The position numbers and the translations under genes are program-made. A DNA stretch of 64,000 bases. Source: an uncultured Rhizobiaceae group bacterium. GTDB lineage: Bacteria > Pseudomonadota > Alphaproteobacteria > Rhizobiales > Rhizobiaceae. Location: NCBI GenBank assembly GCA_938010435.1, contig CALLUS010000013.1, forward strand, positions 154,173-218,172. The letters are read 5' to 3'. Each line of letters opens with the position of its first letter. Position 1 is the stretch's first letter. The notes under the pieces were generated by a model. The model did no database searches. It was not told the DNA's origin and was given only the letters and a program-made list of their open reading frames with translations. Of this stretch, positions 27,498 through 35,394 are shown in pieces.

Positions 27498-28523
27498 TCA
27501 AGCTTTCCTGTTGAAGTCGCGCCACGTGCGAACCAGCACTGGCGAAAGCAGAATTGCAACACCGACAATAGTCAAAACAGAAGTGGTTGCAGCGGAAGAC
27601 AGAAGTCGCGTTTCACCACTAAGGTCGTTAAAAATTATCCAAGATAGTGAAGTCGCATGGGCTTCAGCGTTGAAACCAACAATCGGCTCCAACACGCGAA
27701 AATTATCCATCAATTGTATCAAAGCAACAAAAGTCACCAGCGGCATAATATGGGGAATGATCACATAACGAATACGTTGCCACCGTGTCGCTCCATCAAT
27801 CATAGCAGATTCTAAAGTGTCCTGAGGCAGGGTCTGCAATCCGGCATAAAAGACCACGAATGCAAATGGAGCCGCGTGCCAAACACCGTAAACCATGAGC
27901 ATAATCCATGTTAATGTGGTTGAGGCTTTGAGCGACAGATTGGGGTCACCCGCCAGCCATTGCAGCGCATTGCCGAGAATTCCACGTGAATCGATCATCC
28001 AAAACAAGATCAACGACCCAATCAATGGCGTGACGATCATTGGCAGAAGTGAGAAGAAAATTACGATGCCTTTGAGTTTTTGGTTCAGTGCATTTACAGC
28101 CACCGCAATCATGAAACCAAGAATGATCAAACACGGCGTAACCACAAATGTGTAGGTCAATGTAAAGGACATTGCTCGATAAAACGGCAAGTTTGTAATT
28201 GATGAAAAGAACTCACCGAAACTCTTTTTTGAGCGCCATGCTTGCGCCACCTCAGCCGTCGCCAGATGGCTTCTATCGAAGTAAATGTTAAGGCCCGCCC
28301 ATTTGCCCAACGGCTTTTCCGCTTTCAATTGAGCCGTCGCTTCGGTGTCGACCTTGACCTCTTTTGTACAACCAAACGGCCCGCAATTCTCCACCTCTAC
28401 AATCACTTGATCATGCGCTGTGTGCAACGATTGCGTCACAACCGAAACAATCGGAAACGCGATAAAGAGCAACATCGCTAGCGCTGTCGGCAGAAAAAAC
28501 CAAAAGAAAGTGCTGTGTTTCAT
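27498..28523 (-). CDS. ABC importer permease (MalF type)
   Basis: 341 residues with six or more membrane segments. After the first helix there is a roughly 80-residue periplasmic insertion (VEVENCGPFGCTKEVKVDTE and onward) with two cysteines that could pair. The coupling loop is ESAMIDGATRWQRIRYVIIP. It pairs with the MalG-like permease. It is 140 bp downstream of the binding-protein gene, with a strong hairpin between them. Confidence 0.93.
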   Translation of the reverse strand: MKHSTFFWFFLPTALAMLLFIAFPIVSVVTQSLHTAHDQVIVEVENCGPFGCTKEVKVDTEATAQLKAEKPLGKWAGLNIYFDRSHLATAEVAQAWRSKKSFGEFFSSITNLPFYRAMSFTLTYTFVVTPCLIILGFMIAVAVNALNQKLKGIVIFFSLLPMIVTPLIGSLILFWMIDSRGILGNALQWLAGDPNLSLKASTTLTWIMLMVYGVWHAAPFAFVVFYAGLQTLPQDTLESAMIDGATRWQRIRYVIIPHIMPLVTFVALIQLMDNFRVLEPIVGFNAEAHATSLSWIIFNDLSGETRLLSSAATTSVLTIVGVAILLSPVLVRTWRDFNRKA

Positions 28524-28627
28524 TGGAAATTCAACGGCCTTTTCTTTTCGTAGAAAACAAAAATTTTATGGAAATAAAGACATCACCTTTGAAAGGTTCC
28601 ATGAGCCGGAAGCCATCAAAAATGAAG

Positions 28628-28653
28628 TGGGACGCATACAAGTATGCGCCCCA
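28628..28653 (-). promoter_or_regulatory. Stem-loop between binding-protein and permease genes
   Basis: CGCATA and TATGCG flank a 4-nt loop, extended by GGG/CCC beyond a one-base mismatch. It sits 11 bp after the binding-protein stop. No T-run follows directly, so it more likely protects the upstream mRNA or attenuates than terminates. This would let the binding protein outnumber the permeases, as in mal operons. Confidence 0.6.
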
Positions 28654-28663
28654 TCATGAAAGA

Positions 28664-29938
28664 TTATTTCAAGAAGCCTTGTTCTTTTGCAGCTGCGATA
28701 TATGCGGCTTCAATGTCAGCAAGCGTCTTGGCTGCATCTTCTTTGCCCTGCATGTAATCGGGCAATTCTGCACCAAGTGCCGTGTGCAACAAACCTTGGA
28801 AAGGCAACATCGGGTATGGTTTTGTACCCATGGATGCAGCAGCGAATACGCCTTCAGCGGCAGGCGTTGGTTTGTAACCATCCAGCAACCAAACAGCTTG
28901 TTTTGCAACTTCGCCATCAGACAAAATGCTTGGATCGATACCGGCCATCAAAGATTTGAATGTTGCTTCAGCATCTTCGTCAGAAATATTTTTGGACACT
29001 GTCCAACCATCCCACCACAAGGTGGTTGCTGGAACAGAGCCACCGCCCACAGTCATCGGCGCACCAACTGCGAGACCATCTTTGACTTCTTGAGAAACGC
29101 CATCAGCATCTGTCAAAGTTGCAGCACGGCTTCCCCACATATTCATCATAATGACGTTGCCGGCACGGAATTCCGCATTGGTCAGGTTTGAATCATGTGT
29201 AAGGTAGTCTGCGTTCATATATCCGGCGAGGTCTTTCATCATTTTAAGGGCAGCGGCGCCCTTGTCATTATTGATGGAAACTTCAGCTGTTCCTGCTTTG
29301 AAAAACTCACCACCGTAACCGAGATACATATTGGTGAATTCTTGAGCGATGTTCCAGCCAGCTTTATACGCACCACCAATCGGGTTTTGTGCAATGCCTT
29401 TGTCACGAAGCATTTTAGCTGCAGCAAGCATTTCTTCGTAAGTTTTTGGCGGCGCAATGCCTGCTTTTTCAAGAACGTCTTTGCGATAAACGAGATGTTG
29501 AGCATTTGCCATGAAGGCAACAGCCATCACTTTACCATCAATAGTTACAAGCTGATTCTTTTTCAAATCCTTGCCGTATTTAGCAACATAATCATCAAGC
29601 GGACGGATCAAATCATCATTCATCAAGGCAACGATAGAAGAGTTTGCAACAATTGCTGATGTGTATTCAGCAGGTGTGCTGGACATACCAGCAACGTTGA
29701 TTTTCTGGTGATCAGCGGTGAGGTTTGCTTTTACAGTCACGTCGCCACCAGCACATGCTTGCGCACCCTTGCCAACAGTTTGGATCGCTGGAAACTCGTT
29801 ACCAACAATGCTTATACGGCCTTTGCTGATGTCGCATTTTGCATGACCATCAGCCAAAGCAGCAGTCGAGTTTGCAGCAAAATTCAATCCTGTAAATGCA
29901 ACAGTCATCGCTGATGCCAACATAAATTTCTTCAACAT
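28664..29938 (-). CDS. ABC importer substrate-binding protein (CUT1 sugar family)
   Basis: 424 residues. Signal peptide MLKKFMLASAMTVAFTGLNF with likely cleavage after TAALA-DGHA. The mature protein has the extracellular solute-binding layout: ISIVGNEFPAIQ, DDLIRPLDDYVAKYG, VMAVAFMANAQHLVYRKDVL, and a C-terminal helical lobe. Cys residues at KCDIS and QACAGGD could form a disulfide. It is the first gene of the island operon. The ligand is unknown; family members bind oligosaccharides, glycerophosphodiesters and polyols. Confidence 0.92.
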   Translation of the reverse strand: MLKKFMLASAMTVAFTGLNFAANSTAALADGHAKCDISKGRISIVGNEFPAIQTVGKGAQACAGGDVTVKANLTADHQKINVAGMSSTPAEYTSAIVANSSIVALMNDDLIRPLDDYVAKYGKDLKKNQLVTIDGKVMAVAFMANAQHLVYRKDVLEKAGIAPPKTYEEMLAAAKMLRDKGIAQNPIGGAYKAGWNIAQEFTNMYLGYGGEFFKAGTAEVSINNDKGAAALKMMKDLAGYMNADYLTHDSNLTNAEFRAGNVIMMNMWGSRAATLTDADGVSQEVKDGLAVGAPMTVGGGSVPATTLWWDGWTVSKNISDEDAEATFKSLMAGIDPSILSDGEVAKQAVWLLDGYKPTPAAEGVFAAASMGTKPYPMLPFQGLLHTALGAELPDYMQGKEDAAKTLADIEAAYIAAAKEQGFLK

Positions 29939-29985
29939 ATTTTCTTTCTCCCAATAGTTTTCAGCTTAGTATCTGCCAACCTCAG

Positions 29986-29997
29986 TGTTGGCCAACA
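29986..29997. repeat. Perfect 12-bp palindrome in the divergent promoter
   Basis: TGTTGGCCAACA is fully self-complementary, 48 bp upstream of the binding-protein start. A further inverted repeat TCAACA-N6-TGTTGA lies at 30022-30039. Either could be a regulator site or a 5' leader structure. Confidence 0.5.
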
Positions 29998-30057
29998 ACT
30001 TCATAAAAACAAGATTTCTCGTCAACAATCTTATGTTGATCTAAAGACAAACATTTT

Positions 30058-30073
30058 TTGAATACGTATGCAA
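30058..30073. promoter_or_regulatory. LacI-family operator candidate
   Basis: TTGAATACGTATGCAA is palindromic at 14 of 16 positions, with the central CG typical of LacI-family operators. It lies between the divergent binding-protein gene and the NTF2-like gene at 30142, and a LacI-family gene follows at 31240. Repression of both directions by that regulator is the simplest reading. Confidence 0.65.
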
Positions 30074-30141
30074 CAACCAATTGCGCAATGGAATATAAAT
30101 GGCTTAGGTGTGGTTATGAGCAAATCAGCAGGTGCATTTAA

Positions 30142-31254
30142 ATGGCTGTAAACGGCCCCCAAAACATCGAACAGTCACGCAATCTCAACAACAAACGCAT
30201 TATAGACAACTGGATGCAAGCGATTGCAAACTCCAATGCAGATAATGTGGTTGAGGCGTTGGCTAATGCCTACACTGATGAAAGCATTTGGCGCGGGTCC
30301 CATCCTCTCAACGAGTCAGTTGGCACGAAAGACATTGCAAATACCGTTTGGCGACCATTTTTGAATTCATTTGATAAACTCGAACGCCGGGATGAAATTC
30401 TCGTTGGCGGCAGTTACCGAAACAAAAGCGGCGAAACCCGCGACTTGGTTGCCATGGTTGGCCATTACATCGGTACGTTTCGACAAGACTGGTTGAATAT
30501 TCCGGCAACGGGTCAGCCCGCATTTATCCGATATGGCGAAGTCCATGAACTTCAAGACGGGAAAATCATACGCTCAAGCTGTATTTGGGATATTTTGGAT
30601 GTTATCCGCCAAGCTGGGTTTTGGCCATTACCTCCAAGCCTTGGCACGGAAGGTCTTTGGCTTGGGCCATACACAGGCGACGGATTGGTGTTCACTGAGC
30701 AAGACATGGAGGTGGGCTTAGCATCCATTACTCAAACACTTACCATGCACAAAACCCTTGGTGACTACAACAATCAAGAAACCGATGGTCGCGACGGTCT
30801 TCTTAACATGCCTCAAAAGGAACACTGGCATGAAAAGATGATGTGGTATGGCCCATCAGGCATTGGCACGACGCGCGGTCTTGATGGATTTGTGGACTTT
30901 CACCAAATGCCATTTCGGCTTGCCTTCCCCGGCCGCACTGGTGGACAGAATTTAGTTGAAGCCAACCCAGACAAAGAAATGGGGCACTATGTCCAAATTG
31001 GCGACGGTCCCTATTCCGTGACAGGCGGTTGGCCGAGTGTCGTATCGCCCCACACAGGTGGCATGTTGTTTGGAGTGGGCGCAACGAACAAGAACATTGA
31101 AATGCGGGTGATGGATTTTTACTTACATCATGAAGGTAAAATTCGTGAAAACTGGGTGCCGATCGACGTCATTCACATTTTGCTGCAAATGGGTGTTGAT
31201 GTAATGGCGCGTGTTGAACAGCAATTCGGAAAAACACGTTTAGGTTTTAGATAG
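30142..31254 (+). CDS. NTF2/SnoaL-like tandem-domain protein 3
   Basis: 370 residues, ATG at 30142. Two NTF2-like halves: first WRPFLNSFDKLERRDEILVG with IRYGEVHELQDGKIIRSSCI, second HEKMMWYGPSGIGTTRGLDG and IRENWVPIDVIHILLQMGVD. The join (WDI...WP..PSLG....GP.T.DGLV) and the second half align with the gene at 22542, so it is a clear paralogue. It is divergent from the importer operon and its 3' end overlaps the lacI-type gene by 15 bp tail to tail. Function unknown. Confidence 0.86.
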   Translation: MAVNGPQNIEQSRNLNNKRIIDNWMQAIANSNADNVVEALANAYTDESIWRGSHPLNESVGTKDIANTVWRPFLNSFDKLERRDEILVGGSYRNKSGETRDLVAMVGHYIGTFRQDWLNIPATGQPAFIRYGEVHELQDGKIIRSSCIWDILDVIRQAGFWPLPPSLGTEGLWLGPYTGDGLVFTEQDMEVGLASITQTLTMHKTLGDYNNQETDGRDGLLNMPQKEHWHEKMMWYGPSGIGTTRGLDGFVDFHQMPFRLAFPGRTGGQNLVEANPDKEMGHYVQIGDGPYSVTGGWPSVVSPHTGGMLFGVGATNKNIEMRVMDFYLHHEGKIRENWVPIDVIHILLQMGVDVMARVEQQFGKTRLGFR

Positions 31255-32247
31255 TCGAGCACTTTTTCGAACAACAAGTTTGGTGGGCAAGACTGCCGCT
31301 TTACGGCTGATATTCTCGCCACCCATTTGATCCAAAAGAATTTCCACCGTGGCATCAACCATTGCCGTTGATGGTTGCTCAACTGTGGTCAGATCATAGG
31401 CGCGCCATTTACTTTGCGGCACATCATCAAACCCCACAACGGACACATCATCAGGCACATTCAAATTCAACTCACTTCGCAACACATCCATCACCGCAAA
31501 CGCCATGTGATCATTGGCAACAAACACAGCATCTGGATAGGACTTTGATTGGAACAGATCACGGGTCGCTTGCGCCGCACCTTCAATCGTATAAGCGCCC
31601 ACTGCGCGCGAATGGCAAACAACACCCCGTTCAGCCAAGCCTTTATGAAATCCTGCTTCCCTATCGCGGTTGGTCGAAGAATCTTCAAATCCGGCGATAT
31701 AAGAGATACGCTCATGACCACCATCAACAAGGAAATTCCCAACCAAACGGCCACCTTCAAGATTGTCAGAGGTTACCGAACTGGCCGGTGAAGTCGCCAC
31801 ATAACGGTTGAACAAAACGACCGGAATCCCACTATCGGCACACCGTTGGGCAAGTGAAGAAGATAAGTGTGCGGAGGCCATAACCACGCCTTCCACTTGA
31901 TATTGCAGCATATCATTTACGACCACATCTTGGTCACCAGTGTCCGTCATAAACATCAATACCCGATAGCCTTCGGCCTGCAACTTACGGGAGAGCTTTT
32001 CCAGAATGACAGGGTAAAACTGATTGTCGAGATAAGCGACCAACACACCGATAATGCCAGATTTTCCGGAAATCAAAGAGCGCGCAAGAGCATTGGGCCG
32101 ATAACCCAATTCATCAGCTGCAGCCATAACGCGACGGCGCGTGTCAGCTGAAACAGAGGCTCCAATTGTAAACGTCCGGCTGACCGCCGACTGCGAAACT
32201 TTTGCAGCACGTGCAACGTCTGTGGAGGTGACTGTCGGTTTGGCCAT
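31240..32247 (-). CDS. LacI-family transcriptional regulator
   Basis: 335 residues. The N-terminal helix-turn-helix TSTDVARAAKVSQSAVSRTF and hinge ALARSLISGKSGIIGVLVAY are canonical. The effector domain follows the periplasmic-binding-protein fold (VEGVVMASAHLSSS, VVLFNRYVATSPASSVTSDN, VGFDDVPQSKWRAYDLTTVE). It probably represses the divergent island promoters until the transported compound or an intermediate is present. It is divergent from the ThDP enzyme gene (136-bp gap) and convergent with the NTF2-like gene. Confidence 0.95.
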   Translation of the reverse strand: MAKPTVTSTDVARAAKVSQSAVSRTFTIGASVSADTRRRVMAAADELGYRPNALARSLISGKSGIIGVLVAYLDNQFYPVILEKLSRKLQAEGYRVLMFMTDTGDQDVVVNDMLQYQVEGVVMASAHLSSSLAQRCADSGIPVVLFNRYVATSPASSVTSDNLEGGRLVGNFLVDGGHERISYIAGFEDSSTNRDREAGFHKGLAERGVVCHSRAVGAYTIEGAAQATRDLFQSKSYPDAVFVANDHMAFAVMDVLRSELNLNVPDDVSVVGFDDVPQSKWRAYDLTTVEQPSTAMVDATVEILLDQMGGENISRKAAVLPTKLVVRKSARLSKT

Positions 32248-32383
32248 ACCTGTGTCATGTCACAATTGTCGACTGCATGGCAATCACGCGATAATCTGGC
32301 GCCCACAGCAAGTTGACCTATTTGCGCTTGCACTCAACTTATTCCAGCACTAGACCGAGCAAAATCCAAAACTGGAAATCCCC

Positions 32384-34015
32384 ATGTCGAAAACATCTTT
32401 GACCGGTGCGCAAATCATCGCACAAAAACTCAAACAATCCGGTTGCAAACGCGCTTTTGGAATTCCGGGTGGCGAAGTTCTGGCCATTCTGGATGGATTG
32501 GACCAAGCGGGCATCGATTTTCACCTTACCAAACATGAAAACGCTGCTGGATTTATGGCAGAAGGCGCTTGGCATGCGGAACCAGATGGCTCGCGCGCTC
32601 CGGGAATTCTGGTCGCAACAATTGGACCGGGCGTTGCCAATGCCGTCAATGTGGTGGCCAATGCGATGCAAGATCGTGTGCCACTCATATTCCTCACAGG
32701 CTGTGTTGATGCCGCCGAAGCTGAAACATACACACACCAAGTGTTCGACCATCAAGCTATGTTACGGCCAATCGTCAAAGCTACATTTAAAGCTAGTGCC
32801 GGCACCGTTGGCGTGATGATGGAAAAAGCTTTAGCCCTCGCTTTTGAAGGTCAGCCCGGTCCGGTTCACATCGATGTTCCAATTGATGTGGCTGAAAACA
32901 CCAGCAATGAATTGCTTCGGGAACTCCCAAAACAGGCCTCAACGAGTATGCCTGCAGTTGGCGAAACGCTTGGCGCCGCAATGGACGGTTTTGCCCAAGC
33001 CAAAAACCCAATCATCATTGCGGGTGTAGATGCAGTCACCGAAAACGCTTCGGTCGCTCTCACCAACTTTGCAGAATCCCTCTCCATTCCCGTGATCACA
33101 ACATACAAAGGAAAGGGTTTGATCTCTGAAGACCATCCTCTCTCCATGGGTGGACACGGGCTTTCACCAAAGTCAGATAAAATCTTGCTGCCGTTTATCG
33201 CAAAAAGTGATTTCATTCTATTGGTCGGTTACGACCCAATCGAAATGCGCACGGGGTGGCGCAACATCTGGAATGACGGTGCAACAGTTGTGGAAATAAC
33301 ACCAACATTACGCACCCATGGCATGCATCGGGTAGATATCACATTGAACGGGGCCATTGAACCCGCCCTGCTTCAACTTGCCCACGCAAGAACGGAGAAA
33401 TCTTGCTGGCCAGATGGTGAGCCAAGTGAAACACGGGCAGCACTGGCGCAAGCATTTGCAACGCCTGACAGCTGGGGCCCGGCCCAAGTGTTTGATACCC
33501 TCAATGCTTGCCTGCCACAGGAAACCGTCATCACGGCGGATTCTGGCGCGCATCGCATTTTGCTATCTCAGAAATGGCAAAGCAAGCATCCCCATGCGTT
33601 CCTGCAGTCAACCGCGCTTTGTACCATGGGGTGCGCAGTTCCGCTTGCTGCAGGCTATAAAATGGCTAAGCCGGAAATTCCGGTTTGTGCATTTGTGGGT
33701 GATGCCGGTTTGGAAATGATGTTGGGTGAGTTGGCAACCATTCGAGACATGAAGCAACCGCTCCTGATCTGCGTGCTGGTAGACGAAAGCTTAGCGCTCA
33801 TTGAACTTAAACAACGCAACACCCAGCGTAAAAACGTTGGTGTTGATTTCGAGGGCACGGACTTTGTGGCCGTCGCGAACGCCATGGGTGGCCATGGGGT
33901 TTGGGTCAATGATGTGGAAACATTGCGGTCGGAAGCGCAATTAGGCTTATCCCACAACACATTCACCCTATTGGCGTGCCGCATCGACCGTCGTGCGTAT
34001 GACGGGGCATTCTAA
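32384..34015 (+). CDS. Thiamine-diphosphate-dependent enzyme (acetolactate synthase / 2-keto acid decarboxylase family)
   Basis: 543 residues. N-terminal PYR domain with FGIPGGEVLAILDGL and the activating glutamate in LTKHENAAGFMAEG (about residue 51). Central domain IPVITTYKGKGLISEDHPLS. C-terminal PP domain with CAFVGDAGLEMMLGELATIR and VDESLALIELKQ; the usual Asn metal ligand is replaced by Asp in VDES, a substitution also known in family members. Likely a decarboxylase or carboligase for a 2-keto acid formed by the island's dehydrogenases. It does not look like Xsc by length. Confidence 0.88.
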   Translation: MSKTSLTGAQIIAQKLKQSGCKRAFGIPGGEVLAILDGLDQAGIDFHLTKHENAAGFMAEGAWHAEPDGSRAPGILVATIGPGVANAVNVVANAMQDRVPLIFLTGCVDAAEAETYTHQVFDHQAMLRPIVKATFKASAGTVGVMMEKALALAFEGQPGPVHIDVPIDVAENTSNELLRELPKQASTSMPAVGETLGAAMDGFAQAKNPIIIAGVDAVTENASVALTNFAESLSIPVITTYKGKGLISEDHPLSMGGHGLSPKSDKILLPFIAKSDFILLVGYDPIEMRTGWRNIWNDGATVVEITPTLRTHGMHRVDITLNGAIEPALLQLAHARTEKSCWPDGEPSETRAALAQAFATPDSWGPAQVFDTLNACLPQETVITADSGAHRILLSQKWQSKHPHAFLQSTALCTMGCAVPLAAGYKMAKPEIPVCAFVGDAGLEMMLGELATIRDMKQPLLICVLVDESLALIELKQRNTQRKNVGVDFEGTDFVAVANAMGGHGVWVNDVETLRSEAQLGLSHNTFTLLACRIDRRAYDGAF

Positions 34016-34040
34016 ACAGACTCAAAATTTCTTCACTGGT

Positions 34041-35219
34041 TTAAAGACCCAGTCGTGGCTTCAACAAAGCCATGAGGGAAGAACCCGCAAATGCAAATAT
34101 ACCCCAAAGCCAACCGTGAAGACTGCCCGATACAATTCCGCCAAGATAAGCGCCTATATTGCAACCATAGGCGAGCCTTGCACCATATCCCATGAGCAAA
34201 CCACCGATCACGGCGGTTAATATCTCTTTCCAACCAATTCGAAGTATGGGAGAAAATTTCCCCGCCAATGCAGCCGCAGCCATAGCTCCAAATATCACAC
34301 CGAAATTCATGATTGAAGTTGTGCTGGCGAAAACACTGCGTCGAATAGATCCGCCGCCGCCCCAATAAGGCCAAGCAGAAACATCCATGCCCATGATTGT
34401 TGCAAATTTTGCACCCCATAGTGCAAATCCTGACGTGACACCCCAAGGCCGCCCAAGCGTCAATATTGTTGCCACGCTGACCAGCGCTAATGCCAAAATA
34501 CCCAATGTGTGAGACCATTGACCGGACAAAATACTCACCGTTTCACGACGGTTTTCCAAAGCTCCATGTGCAGAAGTTTCAATACGACGGCTTACGTAAT
34601 AAATGGCACCCGTAATCGCAAAGATTAGCAAAACAGCTCCAAACACACCAAATTCTTTCACAAATGAGAAAGCTTCCAAACGTGGGAGATTAAGCAACCT
34701 TACAGGTTGCCAAGTTCCGAACAATGATCCTGCAATAAACGCTGCAAGTGTGATGAGCATGCGTGTGCTGCCACCGCCAACAGTAAAGAGTGTTCCAGAA
34801 CCACACCCGCCGCCAAGCTGCATTCCTGCACCAAAAATGAAAGAACCAATCAAAGCAGTGACACCAAATGGCAACACCCAAGCACCTGAACGCAGGCCCC
34901 ATCCGTCGATAGGCGGGCCATAAGCAATCAAAGGAAATGTGAAACAACAAGCCAGTGCTAGGAGCAGCATTTGGGCGCGTAGGCCCTGCCCTCGTCGCTC
35001 GGTCACAATTCGACGCCAGGCAGCCGTAAATCCGAATGCAGCATGATAAAGCCCAAATCCGGCAAATGCGCCGATAAGCGTAGCGACCACATATCGCCAT
35101 CCGCCGAATGGAAATGTGTAAAGACCAACCAAAACAACGCCCGCAACCGCAACCAAAAGCGGAACGAGGGGCGGAATAGTGGGGTTTTTGGACCCTAAAT
35201 TAGAGGCAATAGCAGTCAT
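34041..35219 (-). CDS. YeeE/YedE-family membrane transporter (thiosulfate/sulfur type)
   Basis: 392 residues, about nine or ten membrane segments. Conserved cysteine motifs LGGGCGSGTLFTVGGGS and GYGARLAYGCNIGAYLGG are those of the YeeE/YedE (TsuA) family, where the cysteines relay thiosulfate across the inner membrane. It is convergent with the ThDP enzyme gene (25-bp gap), so it could either import sulfur or export a sulfur product of the neighbouring pathway. Confidence 0.88.
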   Translation of the reverse strand: MTAIASNLGSKNPTIPPLVPLLVAVAGVVLVGLYTFPFGGWRYVVATLIGAFAGFGLYHAAFGFTAAWRRIVTERRGQGLRAQMLLLALACCFTFPLIAYGPPIDGWGLRSGAWVLPFGVTALIGSFIFGAGMQLGGGCGSGTLFTVGGGSTRMLITLAAFIAGSLFGTWQPVRLLNLPRLEAFSFVKEFGVFGAVLLIFAITGAIYYVSRRIETSAHGALENRRETVSILSGQWSHTLGILALALVSVATILTLGRPWGVTSGFALWGAKFATIMGMDVSAWPYWGGGGSIRRSVFASTTSIMNFGVIFGAMAAAALAGKFSPILRIGWKEILTAVIGGLLMGYGARLAYGCNIGAYLGGIVSGSLHGWLWGIFAFAGSSLMALLKPRLGL

Positions 35220-35394
35220 TGTAATTCACCACTCATCATGTTCGCGTGATTTAACCTATCTTGCCACATTTGCGCCACAGGTTGGGTAAAAAGAATGGAA
35301 GCTTACATCACGTAAATGTCACGAAACGTTAGTTGATCGACACAGCGGTTAGGTGTTGAAAACATTTAGAATAATGGCCCGAGTTAGGACTCAC

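Noticed and set aside
34033..34518. 161-codon minus-strand frame
   Set aside because: Out-of-frame reading within the YeeE/YedE gene; Cys and Trp-rich nonsense.
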